Source: Siphonodentalium dalli
Taxonomy: Eukaryota; Mollusca; Scaphopoda; Gadilida; Siphonodentaliidae
Direction of reading: 5' to 3'
Assembly: GCA_032622095.1 (NCBI GenBank)
Contig: CP136063.1
Span: forward strand, 149,907,379-149,971,378
DNA: 64,000 nt
The position numbers were made by a program, and so were the translations under genes. The notes beneath the pieces are model-generated. The model was not told the origin of the DNA, did not search any database, and saw only the letters and a program-made list of their open reading frames with translations. Below, piece by piece: positions 12,701 to 25,600 of the stretch. Every line of letters starts with the position of its first letter. The first letter of the stretch is position 1.

Positions 12701-15700
12701 GCTGCCGTCCTCTTGTTGCTATTATACAGGCACTAATTTTCTGTCACATGTCTACCAGCCGTTGTTTGGATTTTACTCTTTGTATGACTAAATCCTTTAG
12801 GAATCACTGAACTAAATGGTTTCCCATAGGCGACAGTGTTAACGTTTCGACCGAATTCTCTGAATTTAAGCCTACAGGCTATTCCAGTGGTGTTTACCCA
12901 GCTAGATTGACACCAGTTGATCACGAAAATGCAAGAAAAATCATAGGTCATCTGTTTACTTTTTAGCTCACCTGAGACGAAGTCTCCGGTGGAGCTATAG
13001 TCATCACTCCTCGTCCGTCCGTCCTTCTGGCCGTCCGTCCGTCCGTCAACAATCATCTTCTCGTCCCGAACCGTAAGACTTAACGTGTTCATATTTGGTG
13101 TGGATGTTCCCTAGGTGAATCACATTCAGATTTGTTCAAATGAGGTCACTGGGTGGAATAGTTGTGAAAGCAGTGCCATAACTCTATTCCTCCATAGTAA
13201 TTCTTAGAACGACTTATTTTACTGAACTATAAGGCCGTATGGATTCATATTTTGTGTGGATGTTCCCTAGTTGACTCACATTCAGATTTGATAAAATGAG
13301 GTCATCAGGTTGATTAGTTGAGAAACCAGGGCCATAACTCTATTCCTCCATAGTAATTCTTAGAATGACTTCTTCTTTTGAACCATTTGACCGATTTAGC
13401 TTACATTTGGTATGGAGAGTCCTTGTGTGACTGGGGTTCAGATTTGTTCAAATGGGGTCACTGGGTCAAATAGGGGCAGGGCCCAGGGACATAACTCTTA
13501 ACAAAAAGTTAATTCAAATCCTTGTTTTAAACCCTTGCCCCCCCCCCTCCACCCACCTCCCCCACCACTGCATGTCCCTGCCACCCCACACCAGAGATCC
13601 CTGCAAGGTTCACCCCATTAAAAGCCTTACACTTTAGTTATATGACATGCCAGGAACTGACCAGCCTTAATTCTCACAGTGCTCACAGCTGTGTGTCCAG
13701 TCATTATAAAGTAATTAACTTTTATCTCAATATCCACAGTTATCAGGCTAAGAGAGAAAGATGTCTGTGAATGAAATTTAATCCTATGTGTTTACAGCAA
13801 TCTCAAATGCAACTCTAACTGTTTGACAGTGTACACATTTTATAGTATTAGTATTAACCATTTCATTACCAGAGCTATGCTGGTACAGCAATAAAGACCC
13901 TGCACCAGTGTATTCTCCTATATATAAGAGAATACACTGGGGTTCAAGATCAAGGAAATATTGTTAGGCCAATATAGTCAGACATCCAAATAAATCACAC
14001 ATGTCCTATTCTCGCAGGGATGTCCCCACATATGTTTGGGGAGGGGCCAAATTTCTCAGATTTGTTCATTGAGATGTATTTGTTTTTCCAAAACCAATTA
14101 CATATACTAAAATAAAATGAATATAAAATAATAGACCATTGATCAAGAGAAATGAGCTCCTAGTTTTAATATTTGTCCAATATTTATTATTTTATAACAA
14201 AGTACTAGTATCATGCCAGTGCATTGTCTTATATATGTGAGTGTCCCATAGGTAGCCTCACCTAAAGAATGCACTGGCTTTCAAGGTTAAGGAAATATTG
14301 TTAGGCAAATGTAGACAAGCATCCAATAAATCACAGATGTCCTATTCTTGCAGGGATGTCCCCATGGGTTGAGGGGGTGGAATTAGCAGATTTGTTCAAT
14401 GAGATGTAATTTGTTTTCTCAAAATTAATTATATAGACTAAAATGAATATAAAATAGTAAACGACTTAATTTTTTAACCCCCAGATTACATTATATAAAA
14501 TATATGGCATATTATATACCATTTGAAAGAGCAAGCTCCAAACATTGTATTATCAACTTATCCAGTATAATAAACTGTGGACATGTTGTTTTTATTGAGT
14601 TGCCAAAGAGTTTTGTCATCTAGATTGCAGTAAAAAGCTAAATTATTTTCAATGCAGGGGGAATAACTCTATATATTAAAGATGGAGTTCTTCCCCTTCC
14701 ATTAAAAAAGTTTGAATTCTGTTGCATTTTGGGATCCAAAGTTGGGGGGGGGGGAGTCATTCTATAATTTCAATAGTTTTTGGCTCACCTGAGACAAAGT
14801 CTCTGGTGGAGCTCTATAGTCATCACTCATCGTCCGTCCGTCAACAATTCTTTAAACTTCTCCTCTGGAACCATAAGACCGAATGGGTTCATAGTTGGTG
14901 TGGATATTGCCCAGGTGACTCACATTCAGATTTGTTCAAATGAGGTCACTGGGTCAAATGTGGGCAGGGACATAACTCCACAAAATATTAAAAATTGCAA
15001 GTGAAGTCTGACATTTTTATAAACATTTCCTGGAGATCTGCTAGAGGTCATTAATTCCTAATTACAACATCAATCTATCATATGTATTGTTCAAATCTTT
15101 CAACAGGACATTTAACTCTCCCACACCCACCACTTCACCAGAACATATTTGGCAAACTTGAAAAGTGTTCTTTGAAAGAACCACCAGCTCTATTTAGTTC
15201 ACATTTAATATTGAGCCTCCTTTGGTGATGTGTGATTCAGATTTGTTTAATCAGGGTCACCAGGTCAAGTAGGTGCAAGACCAGCTACATTACTCTTTCT
15301 CTCCATAGCAATTCATCATACGTCTTCTATGCAAGAATGAAATGGCCTATTTTGCTTATATTTAGTAGGAAATTACCTTGGGTGACAGATTTGTGAAAAT
15401 GGCATCACAAAGTCGAATAAGGGCATTGCCAGAGACATAACTATTTCACAACATAGTAATTCTTAAAATATGTATGGCAGAGCCAAGAACTAGTTGGCTT
15501 ATTTAGCATGGAATGTTCTTGTTTGACTGCGATACAGATATTTTTAATGGGGTAACCTGGAAAAATAGGACACTTTCCTTCTTAATATGCTTCCTTCACA
15601 AGGTCCATCAGGTCTATTTTATAAAAAGGTGCTTGTGAGATTGGAAATTTCCAACAACTGGGAAAGTTTGAGATATCAATTGTGTAATTCCAACCTAAGA

Positions 15701-16583
15701 CTTGGGAGTCTGGAGCCCAGTTTGGGGGGGGGGGGTGATCAGTAGTGTACATTTGGTAATTTGGCCACATATCCTGTTTAGATCTACTTCTTTTAAAGTG
15801 ATTATGAAAAGTTCTGACTGTTGTGGTCTCCAGAGTCCCAGTCTTATCAGTCTTTGCAGTCTGGTGAGCGACCCCACAGTCATTGACTGTCTTGTTTAAA
15901 TAAATCCCCAATTGTAAGACAGGGCTATCCCACAGCCAAATTTGGTCTGGAAAAACCAAGAACTACAGCAGCCAGTTAAATCAATTTCCCACTCACAAAA
16001 ACACATTCCCACATTAATTCACCAGTTCAAATTATTTAGATATGATGTACAAATCAAATAAACACGATGTCATCCTTTAATAACGTTTCATTTGTATTAG
16101 GTGAAGGTCATTCTTCAGTTACCTTCACCTTTAGCATTCCACAGTGTACTCGCTCCCCGACTCCGGAACACATTTAGCTCCCTGATTCCTTTAAGCTACA
16201 GGTCGTACCTTTACTTTGATAATCATAAAATTTGTCATGGATGTTAATAATGACATATAGATGGGAACGAGTCATTTTGGGGTCATTCGGCCATAAAACA
16301 TGGCCACCAGTAGCCATCTTGGATTTTACTCTTTGTATGACTAAACCTTTAGCACGGGCTACAGGTCGTACCTTTAGTCTGATCATCATGACATTTTTCA
16401 TGGCTGTTGAAATTGGAATGTAGATGGGAAAGAGTCATTTTGGGGTCATTCAGACAAAAAACATGGCCGCCAGCTCCCATCTTGGATTTTACTCTGTGTA
16501 TGACTAAATCCTCATTTTTATGTTTACCCATACCATAGTATGGTAAACATAGTGTCGTTGCCCGGATTGACCACTCGTCGTTC

Positions 16584-16670
<87 letters not shown>

Positions 16671-19600
16671 CGTCCGTCCGTCCGTCCGTCCGTCCGTCCG
16701 TCCGTCCGTCCGTCCGTCCGTCCGTCCGTCCGTCCGTCCGTCCGTCCGTCCGTCCGTCCGTCCGTCCGTCCGTCCGTCCGTCCGTCCGTCCGTCCGTCCG
16801 TCCGTCCGTCCGTCCGTCCGTCCGTCCGTCCGTCCGTCCGTCCGTCCGTCCGTCCGTCCGTCCGTCCGTCCGTCCGTCCGTCCGTCCGTCCGTCCGTCCG
16901 TCCGTCCGTCCGTCCGTCCGTCCGTCCGTCCGTCCGTCCGTCCGTCCGTCCGTCCGTCCGTCCGTCCGTCCGTCCGTCCGTCCGTCCGTCCGTCCGTCCG
17001 TCCGTCCGTCCGTCCGTCCGTCCGTCCGTCCGTCCGTCCGTCCGTCCGTCCGTCCGTCCGTCCGTCTGTCTGTCCGTAGACACTTTACGAGTAACGCGAT
17101 AACTCAAACATTTTCTATCCAATCGAAACCAAATTTTGTATATGGGTTTCTCAGCCCAAAATACAGATCGAGTTCGAATTTGGGTTTGATCCGAGATTTT
17201 GTTACAGAGTTATGGCCCTTTTTCAACTTAGAATTCACGCATTCTGCCATAACTCAAACATTTTTTATCTGATTGGAACCAAATTTGGTATGAGTTTCAC
17301 AGCCAAAAATACAGATCGAGTTCGAATATGGGTTTGATCCGATTAATTTTAAAGGAGTTATGACCCTTTTTTCGAAAATAAAATAAATTAAAACAAAATC
17401 CGATGCTCTAACCGAAATATTTTTTTGTCCGATTGTGTTCATATTTGATATGTAGGTTTATGATGACACACCCCTCACCTGTATAGTTTTTGGTATTGAT
17501 TGGTTGATCAGTTTAGAAAATAATTAACCCTTTACACACATGCTATCCAATGCAATAAGTTGAACATATTTCTTCTGATCTGCCTCATATTTCTTACCTA
17601 GGTTTTTCTTAGCACGTTCTTCATCTGTATGGTTTTTGGTATTGTTTAATTAACCCTTTTCACTCTTATGTTTACTTAGAATTCACCCAAGCTGCTATGA
17701 CTCAAAACATTTTTCATCTGATCAACACAAAATTTGGTATATGAATTTATCACCCCTAAATACAGATCGAGTTCGAATATGGGTTTGATCCGATATATTT
17801 TAACAGAGTTATGACCCTTTATAATTCCAGTAATTACTGCTGGGAATTTGAAGAGAACATATATCCCACAGCAATGTGTGTTATTGAAATGAGTTAATTA
17901 TCACTATGACATTAGATACTACATGTATGCTATAAAGCATGATAGTGGTACCACTGGCTGGCTGGACTTGTTATCATAATTATGTCAAACTGTGATTGAT
18001 TACTCACTCTCTGGTGGAGTTCTGCTTTATGTGCAATATGAAGTTAACCCCTTTGTTGAAACAGGTTTATTACATTAGCTATATGCACACACTATATGAC
18101 ACCTATTCTAAAATAATAAATTGGAATAGTCCATTGTTACTTTGTAGTGTTGTTTTACAGACATTGTTCTTTACAAACACTGTTGTCTTATCTTAGACAA
18201 AAATTTATCCACACATTCCTTAGTTCCATAACATGATGTCATTGAAAATGATTAACCCTCTCCACACATCATATGGTTTTGATGCTTTTCATTTAATCAT
18301 TCTCCTATATTATGTCCAGGTTGATGGTGATCCACTTTTGATTTGCATGGATTTGGGATTAAAATTAAACCATTCCATAGACACATATTATGCGATAGAC
18401 AGATATAATATTATCCCTTTCAATTTGAGCCAGGTTCAGTAAGGGTTTCAATACATCACCAATTGAATATTCATCATTAGAGGAAATGTCTTATTTTGAA
18501 ATTCCCTCAATTGCATTTGGGCTCCAGGATAATATTAATGGTGCTGGTATTCTTGAGACTGACTTATTGTATGGGGTTCTAAATCCAATGACATGCTTTT
18601 CATAGACTATTTTGTGTTTATCAGTTCATTAGTTTGGGTAAGATTAACCCCATTCTATCCGATTTGATAACTCAAATATTTCCATTGATTATGTTTATAG
18701 TTCTTGGCATAGTTGACGATAACACACCCCTAACCTGCATAGTGAGGGTCATTTGGTTTATTTGCTTAAAAATATTAACATCCTCCACCAATCCTGTTGA
18801 CACAATGTGATAACTAAATATTTTTCACACGATCACTATATAAAGTGTGAATTGTTGAAACTTTTGCACTCATGAAAAGATTGGTGTAAGGATTTATAAA
18901 ATTTATAAAAATAGCTAATCGCTATCGCCAAGGTATGGGTTAAACATCTGCCGATCGTGATCGGCCTCTCGTTTACACTCCCTTTTAATCTCTATTCATT
19001 GCTCATCACAAAAAATTACCTTCTTTACAAAGTTGAGCTACAGTGTCATTGACACTTTCATTATCAGTTACCACCGTTCACTAATTTTGACAATGTGTCA
19101 TCGAAACGGTGTTTTGGACACTGCTTTATACAGTTTATATTATGCCTGACCAAATTAGGAGTTGAAATTGTGTTCGCTGTCGGTAAACTGTCAATTGTTG
19201 CAGATGAGTGGTCATTATACTGTGATGTTACTGATGTACAATCAATGTTCAATACACATTTACTCAACCTCGCATGGCCCACATATTGTAAATAAGACAT
19301 AGGGATGTACTGTGCAAACTTTATTCATGAAATATTGCATATATTATACATGGTACTTACAAATTGTTATATACCAAAATAATATCGCAATAATATCATT
19401 TATCGCGATGTTGTCACCATAATATCGCGATATTTTTTTGGGTCAATATTGCCCAGCCCTAATCAACATCCACAAATTAATCTGTATTAAGTCAAAACAT
19501 TAAGTGTTACAGTGGTTACCATTGTTTTCGTTATCACAGTACATTTAAAGATGGCTTCTTAAAATAGGTCCAGCTCTTAATAAAGTATGTAAATCGGCCA

Positions 19601-22600
19601 TGTGGGTAGGGTGAGACCACAATCATGTTGGGTGTCAGATAGGGAAATGATGCCTGGAAATGTCACATTGCTATCTCACATGGGCTGCCTGTGTAGGGTG
19701 TGGGAGAAAAACTAGGTAATTTTCAAGAAAAACACTATTATCTATTGCATCTTTCACAGAAAAAATATGCTTCATTGTCACCAATGGTAGTGACTTGTAC
19801 CATATTAACTGACTTGTAGTATAAACATAGTAATTGGCATCTGTCCATATTCCTTATTGGTTCATCACTAATCAGTCTATCTTCTTATTTTACTACAGTG
19901 CGGCAGCAGAAACGGAGCCTTCAGGACCAGAAGCTGCACAGTCCATGTTATCTGCTGAAAGTGCATTGGTCACAGGTTCAGACTATGAACGAATGGTGAA
20001 CGAAATCATGAACATGGGTTTCGAAAAAGATCTGGTCGAGAGGTCTCTACGAGCAAGCTTTAACAATCCAGATCGAGCTGTGGAGTATTTACTAAGTGTG
20101 AGCTTGGTTTTTTCAAGCAATAGCTTATGTATAAATGGTTCGGTATGGAAGGGTTGTTATCCAAATGAGCACAATCCAATTATAATGTGAACAATCATAA
20201 GTCATAATAAAACCAGTCTGAATTTTATTTCAGCAATTATTTCAACAGTAATGCCTCTTACAATGTTTTCCAGTGTGCATTTCAAACGGGCACAGTAATT
20301 CAGGAATGTTATCTGATTTTGAACAAATTTGGTTTGTGGCTTCTACTGGAGCATATTTGTATCTGATTGCTACATTTAGTGCCATAATTGCATCTGTGAA
20401 TAGTGTCTATCTGTCTTATTACTGAAACATGTTGCTTTTAGCGTAGGCTAAACTTCATAAAAGCTTTTTTATTACAGGGAAATTTGGATGCCATAATAGC
20501 TAGTGAGCAGGCTAGAGCTCCTCCACCGGCACAGCCACGGGTAGGTGGCACTCCAACTGCACCAGCTGCAGCTCCCACGACTACAGCAGGTGTGTACAAT
20601 CTACCTTATATAGTACAGCGGACAAACTCAAAAAGCTCACTAGAAGTATGAGTTTAGTCCATCGGCACCACACACGGGCTTGTGAGACATCATTTTGAAG
20701 GTTATGACATTGTGCACCGGATAGGACCCGGTGTGAAATATACAAATGATGAAAAAGATGATTTTTAGCGGATTAAGTGCCAAAATTAACCAAAATCCCT
20801 ATTTTTTGTAAAATGCGGCAAAATGAGAAATAAAAGTATAGAAAAGCGAACATTTTGCGCTAAAATATTTAAGTCTACATATCTCTAGATATTTACTACG
20901 ATAGTGTTACGAATTCTGTGATATAACTAAGATTTTTTTTAGATTTATTGTTAAAATAGACCAAAAAACTGCTAATTTTCAATTATTTTGGCCCACTTAA
21001 TCAGGAATAATTCAATGTTGTTTTGACCTGCGATCTTCAATATAGTGTAGAATATTCCACATATGACAACATGTTGTTTATGTCAACATATTCAATAAGT
21101 GATGTGTTATGTAAGATTGTTTCACCCCTCACCCCAAAATTCAGCAAAAACTCACTATTTTGGGGAAATTCGGCAGAACGAAAAACAAATTCAGAGAATT
21201 TGGGATATCTTCCTGCTAAGATATAGCAGTCTACATACTTATAGATACCAAGTATGGTAACGCCATGATTTCGTTGATAGATGGCAAAATGTCTGAGATT
21301 TAATGTGAAAATAGACAAAAACAAATGTTGAGTTTCAATTGTTTTGCCCTCTTAATGGATGATAATTCAATATTGTTTTGACGAAGGATCTCAGAAATAT
21401 TCTGGAAATTTGTGGAAATGTTCATAAGCCAATTATGTCATCCTTTGTGATAGGTGCTGTATTGTGTCACCCCTCATAAAAAAAATCAGCAAAAAAGACA
21501 GGTTTTAGAACATTCGTCAGGGCGGAAGAACTGGGATTATTCTGTGCTATAATATAGTATTGTACACACTTATACTCCTAGATATATACCCAATTTGAAG
21601 ATTTTGTTGATATAGATGGCAAGATTTCTGAGATTCATGGTGAAAGTAGACTGAAAAATCGTACATTTTAAACGTTTTTGAACAAGGATCTAGGGAAAGA
21701 TTTCAACAGTTGTCAAGAAATATAGTATATATGACTGTTAATGCGTAGTATCATCCACTATCATAGTAGTATACACATACCTTCTCAAGGTGAGACGATG
21801 AAAAGTTATTTGAGTTGAAGAAAATGCAGCATTGCATATGTTACCTTCGCATGATAGCTTCACGTGTATAGGATTATGTAAAGAGAGGTTTCGCAAAATT
21901 AACACGAAATATGAACAAAGGCGAATCTTCAGAAATAACAATAAATAAAGAAGTTTATAAACGCGTATGTAGCTGCCATCAAAACAAATTGAAATATCTC
22001 GATGGTTATTATGTATAAAGTTATCAAACGTGCAGTGAAATATAAATACGGACAATGGACACCTTTCGCATCATGAACTACTATACATATAAGAATTAGG
22101 AGTAGCTTATACTGTAGTCGTATGTGTTTCGTACGGTCTAAAAACATTTTCACAGAAGTGACAACTGCGAGTTCATTTGGGAGAAAATAGTGCCGTTCAT
22201 TGCGTTCAATTTTCTTGCCACACACAGTATTGTGATATAGTTATATTTGTATTTAATTGTGTTGTCTACATGTTAAATATTGTCAGTTGTACACTAGATG
22301 AATGCATGCAAAGCTCGCGTGCCCATATACTTGGGTTTCTCGAATCCGTAATCGTAACTATACAGATATTGAAAATCGACAACTGATAGAAAGAACACAT
22401 ATTCTAGTGATATACCTGTAGCACCCTATTCGTAATTCATATGTGCAGTAGGTTATTATGCGTAAGCTGTCAAGTGCCAACACAGCAAATGATAACTTAT
22501 GGTAGGCATGCATGGTAATGCATTGTGCTAAATATCACGCGAACCGAATTGTTCCTAGAAAATCTGGTGAAAAACGGAAACAATTTGTAACACCAGATAG

Positions 22601-25600
22601 CTATGATGACACAGGATCATGGTTAGATTACCAAGCACACTTTGAAATTTGTGCCAAAATAAATGGATGGGAAATTGATGACAAGGACCTTTATACAGGC
22701 GCAACCATGAGAGGATTGGCTCAAGGAATACTCGGCGACCTATTCCCAGGACAAGAACAAGACTACAACGTTCTTGTTGCTGCGATAGAAGGCCGATTTG
22801 CTGCCAAAAACCAGACTGACTTGTATATGGTACAATTGTGTGAACGACGACAAAGGGCAGGAGAGAGCCTACCTGAAATGGGACAAAGCATCCGACGTCT
22901 GGCCAATATGGCATATCATACTGCATCACATGAATTGAAAGACACCTTGGCAAAGGACCAATTCATTGGTGGGTTGTATGATCCAGATATATGGCTCATG
23001 GTAAAACAAGCACAACCGGGCTCTCTTGATGAGAGCATAAGACATGCAGTTGAATTAGAGGCTTTTGCCAAATATAAAATACATAGGGCTAAAGACTATA
23101 CCAGGGCAGTAAATGAAGCAAACACAAAGCAAAAATATAGAGTTTGAAGAACTCAAAAAGATAATATATGAACTGAAGCCCCAAACTGGTTCTAATGGGA
23201 ACACTCTGGATAACTCACAACCGTCCCAGACATCACAGTCCATCGTTGAGATGAAGGAGATAAAACAAATGTTGACTGATGTGAAGAGGAGTAATGGGGA
23301 GATTAAACAAAGAATGACAAACTTGGAGAACCAAAACAAGGAGAAAAAGAGTAACACAAATGAGTCATGGAGGGACTGTCGTGACAATAGACAATGGAGA
23401 CAGAATTATAATGATAATCCTGAGTATAACACAAACGAATACAAAGAACGCACCAGATGCAGAACTTCTCACAATCCACGCGACATGTGTCCTAATGCCT
23501 ATCGTGGTAGGGGAGACTAGCAGAATACAAGTGGACATCGTAACTCCAAGGAGTTTGTTGAATACTGATCTTCTGAAGAGGGGTGGGGCCTGTATTTAGA
23601 TTGCAATCTCTATGGGCAGCCAGTGAGGTTTCTGATTGGTACTGGAGCAACAGTTTCCATGCTCTCAAAGAAACTGTATGACTACTTATCAGAAGATAAA
23701 CCCAAACTGGATACCCATTTATATGGTGATTTGGAGACAATAAATGGAATCAAAATAGATTACCATGGTGCAGCAGAATGTAGAGATGGGCTGTACTCAG
23801 TATTTACCGTGCGGTATCGGTATCAGCGTAATACCGATTTACCGTACCGAATCAAAACTAAAAATACTGTATTTTCGGTAATGAAATTATTCATGTGTTG
23901 CCAAAATATGTGCGTCACCGCGGCCGTGACATGCATGAATTGTATGACCGGTCAACCGTAAGCAACGAGAATCGGATAATTATGATAACTCGGTGTAACA
24001 AGTCGGTACTACATGTATTAGTCTATAATTGCAACAATGTTACATCAAGGGCACAGCTGCCCGACGGCATCTTTGATCTTTACGACATATTAATGACAAT
24101 GTAACTAACATCATGAGGTATAACTACTCATAGCTGGAGCGTTATGTGTCAATTTCGGTATCCGTCCAAATGGAAAATGCGTGGGCAACTCGGTATCTGT
24201 GTCCCAAGTTGGATCGAAGCATGTGGAATCGAAGCATGTGTTATGCGTGGTCCCCGTGCACAACAAATTGATAACCCCACAGGTTACTTTATAATTAGAC
24301 GGTAATGCAATAGCAATTGATATACGCATTGCAGATTTTTGATACAACCTGATCTTGCAAATAGCACATTTTCTTGGAAAGTTGTGCACAAATATTTTTT
24401 TATCCTACTATAAATTACTTTATTAAACATATATATACTTACCGGTTTATTATACATATGTGCCTATATCTGACAAAAAAAGATCGCGTGATAACTTTAA
24501 ATTAACACTTGGGCACCGTGTGCAACCGGTAGCTTGCCTGCTGCAAATAAGAGGGACTCTTAAAGAGAATATGAACCACCCGCGGGTTTGGGCATCTGCA
24601 GTTCGGAAATTGTCATGGCTGGTTTGCCTATTTTCATGACATCGCGCGAACGTTCATAAATTTGTGAATTGTGATCACTGATTACTACTCACAATTCTAT
24701 TCACTCAAGGAAATGTTACGAAAATCAATTGACACGAAAAAATATTGTAGTCATGCTCTTATTCTTTTCAAATCAGTGGACGACATGCGTGTAAATCATC
24801 AAAGAGATGTGTGAATATTACTTAATTGCGTAGGTCATTTTGTTGCCTAATTTAGGTATTGTCATGAATGTAGTAAATCCGTGGACCGTGGTCATATATA
24901 CAAGTATATTGTTCAGCTAAAAACTTGAATTACAATAATTTACAGGGAATATCTGCTTTGATCTTATAATTTAATAGCAGTACCGATACCGAGGTAAATC
25001 GACGAAAATTTACCGATACCGAGATTGAAATTTCAATACCGCCCATCTCTAGCAGAATGTGAGATAGTGGTCGAAGATGATACTATCAAACAGCGCATGA
25101 TAGTGGTTGACATAAGCCAAGACGGAATTCATGGCCTAAATGCTATAAGAAAGCATCATATTGTTGTGGACGCCCCATATGCCATATGTTACATAAATGA
25201 TGTAGCACATGAGCTGCTGATCATTGAGTCCAACTAAACGAATAAGGCATACCGAGTTGTATCTTCTGACTCATCAGAAACTCTGCCAGAGATAGTATCT
25301 TCTCAGGGCTCATCAACACAAATGCCCCAGAAGGAATTGGAACTATTTAAACTGAGGATCACGAGCCCACTTATACCGCGATAAGCAGCACGGATAAGGC
25401 ACCAGCTATGTGAAAGAACACAGGTATTGGCAGAATATGCCATGTGACTCCTGGAAGTTCTGGAAATTCACAAATGCTCAGAAAGCTTACCGAACCTATT
25501 ATGGGTATCCATGATCACATGGGAATAGCTGAACCAAAACCACCCTATCTTGAAGTGAAACCAAATGCACAGCAGAAATATATTCTTCCTCACACATTGA

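Noticed and set aside
16585-17066. CRISPR-like array
   Set aside because: There are no spacers; it is a simple tetranucleotide repeat in an animal genome.
16349-17122. 257-residue - strand frame made of DGRT repeats, and 179-residue + strand VRPS frame
   Set aside because: Both are readings of the GTCC/GTCT microsatellite. A tetranucleotide array is open in several frames by chance, and the flanks are F2/F3 repeat sequence.
18233-18442. 69-residue frame repeated at 51665-51874
   Set aside because: Both copies lie in collinear F2 interiors. The differences between them are not biased to third codon positions, so protein conservation is not supported.
22555-22953. 132-residue - strand frame opposite Gag
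   Set aside because: It is the antisense shadow of the Gag remnant, with no family motif.
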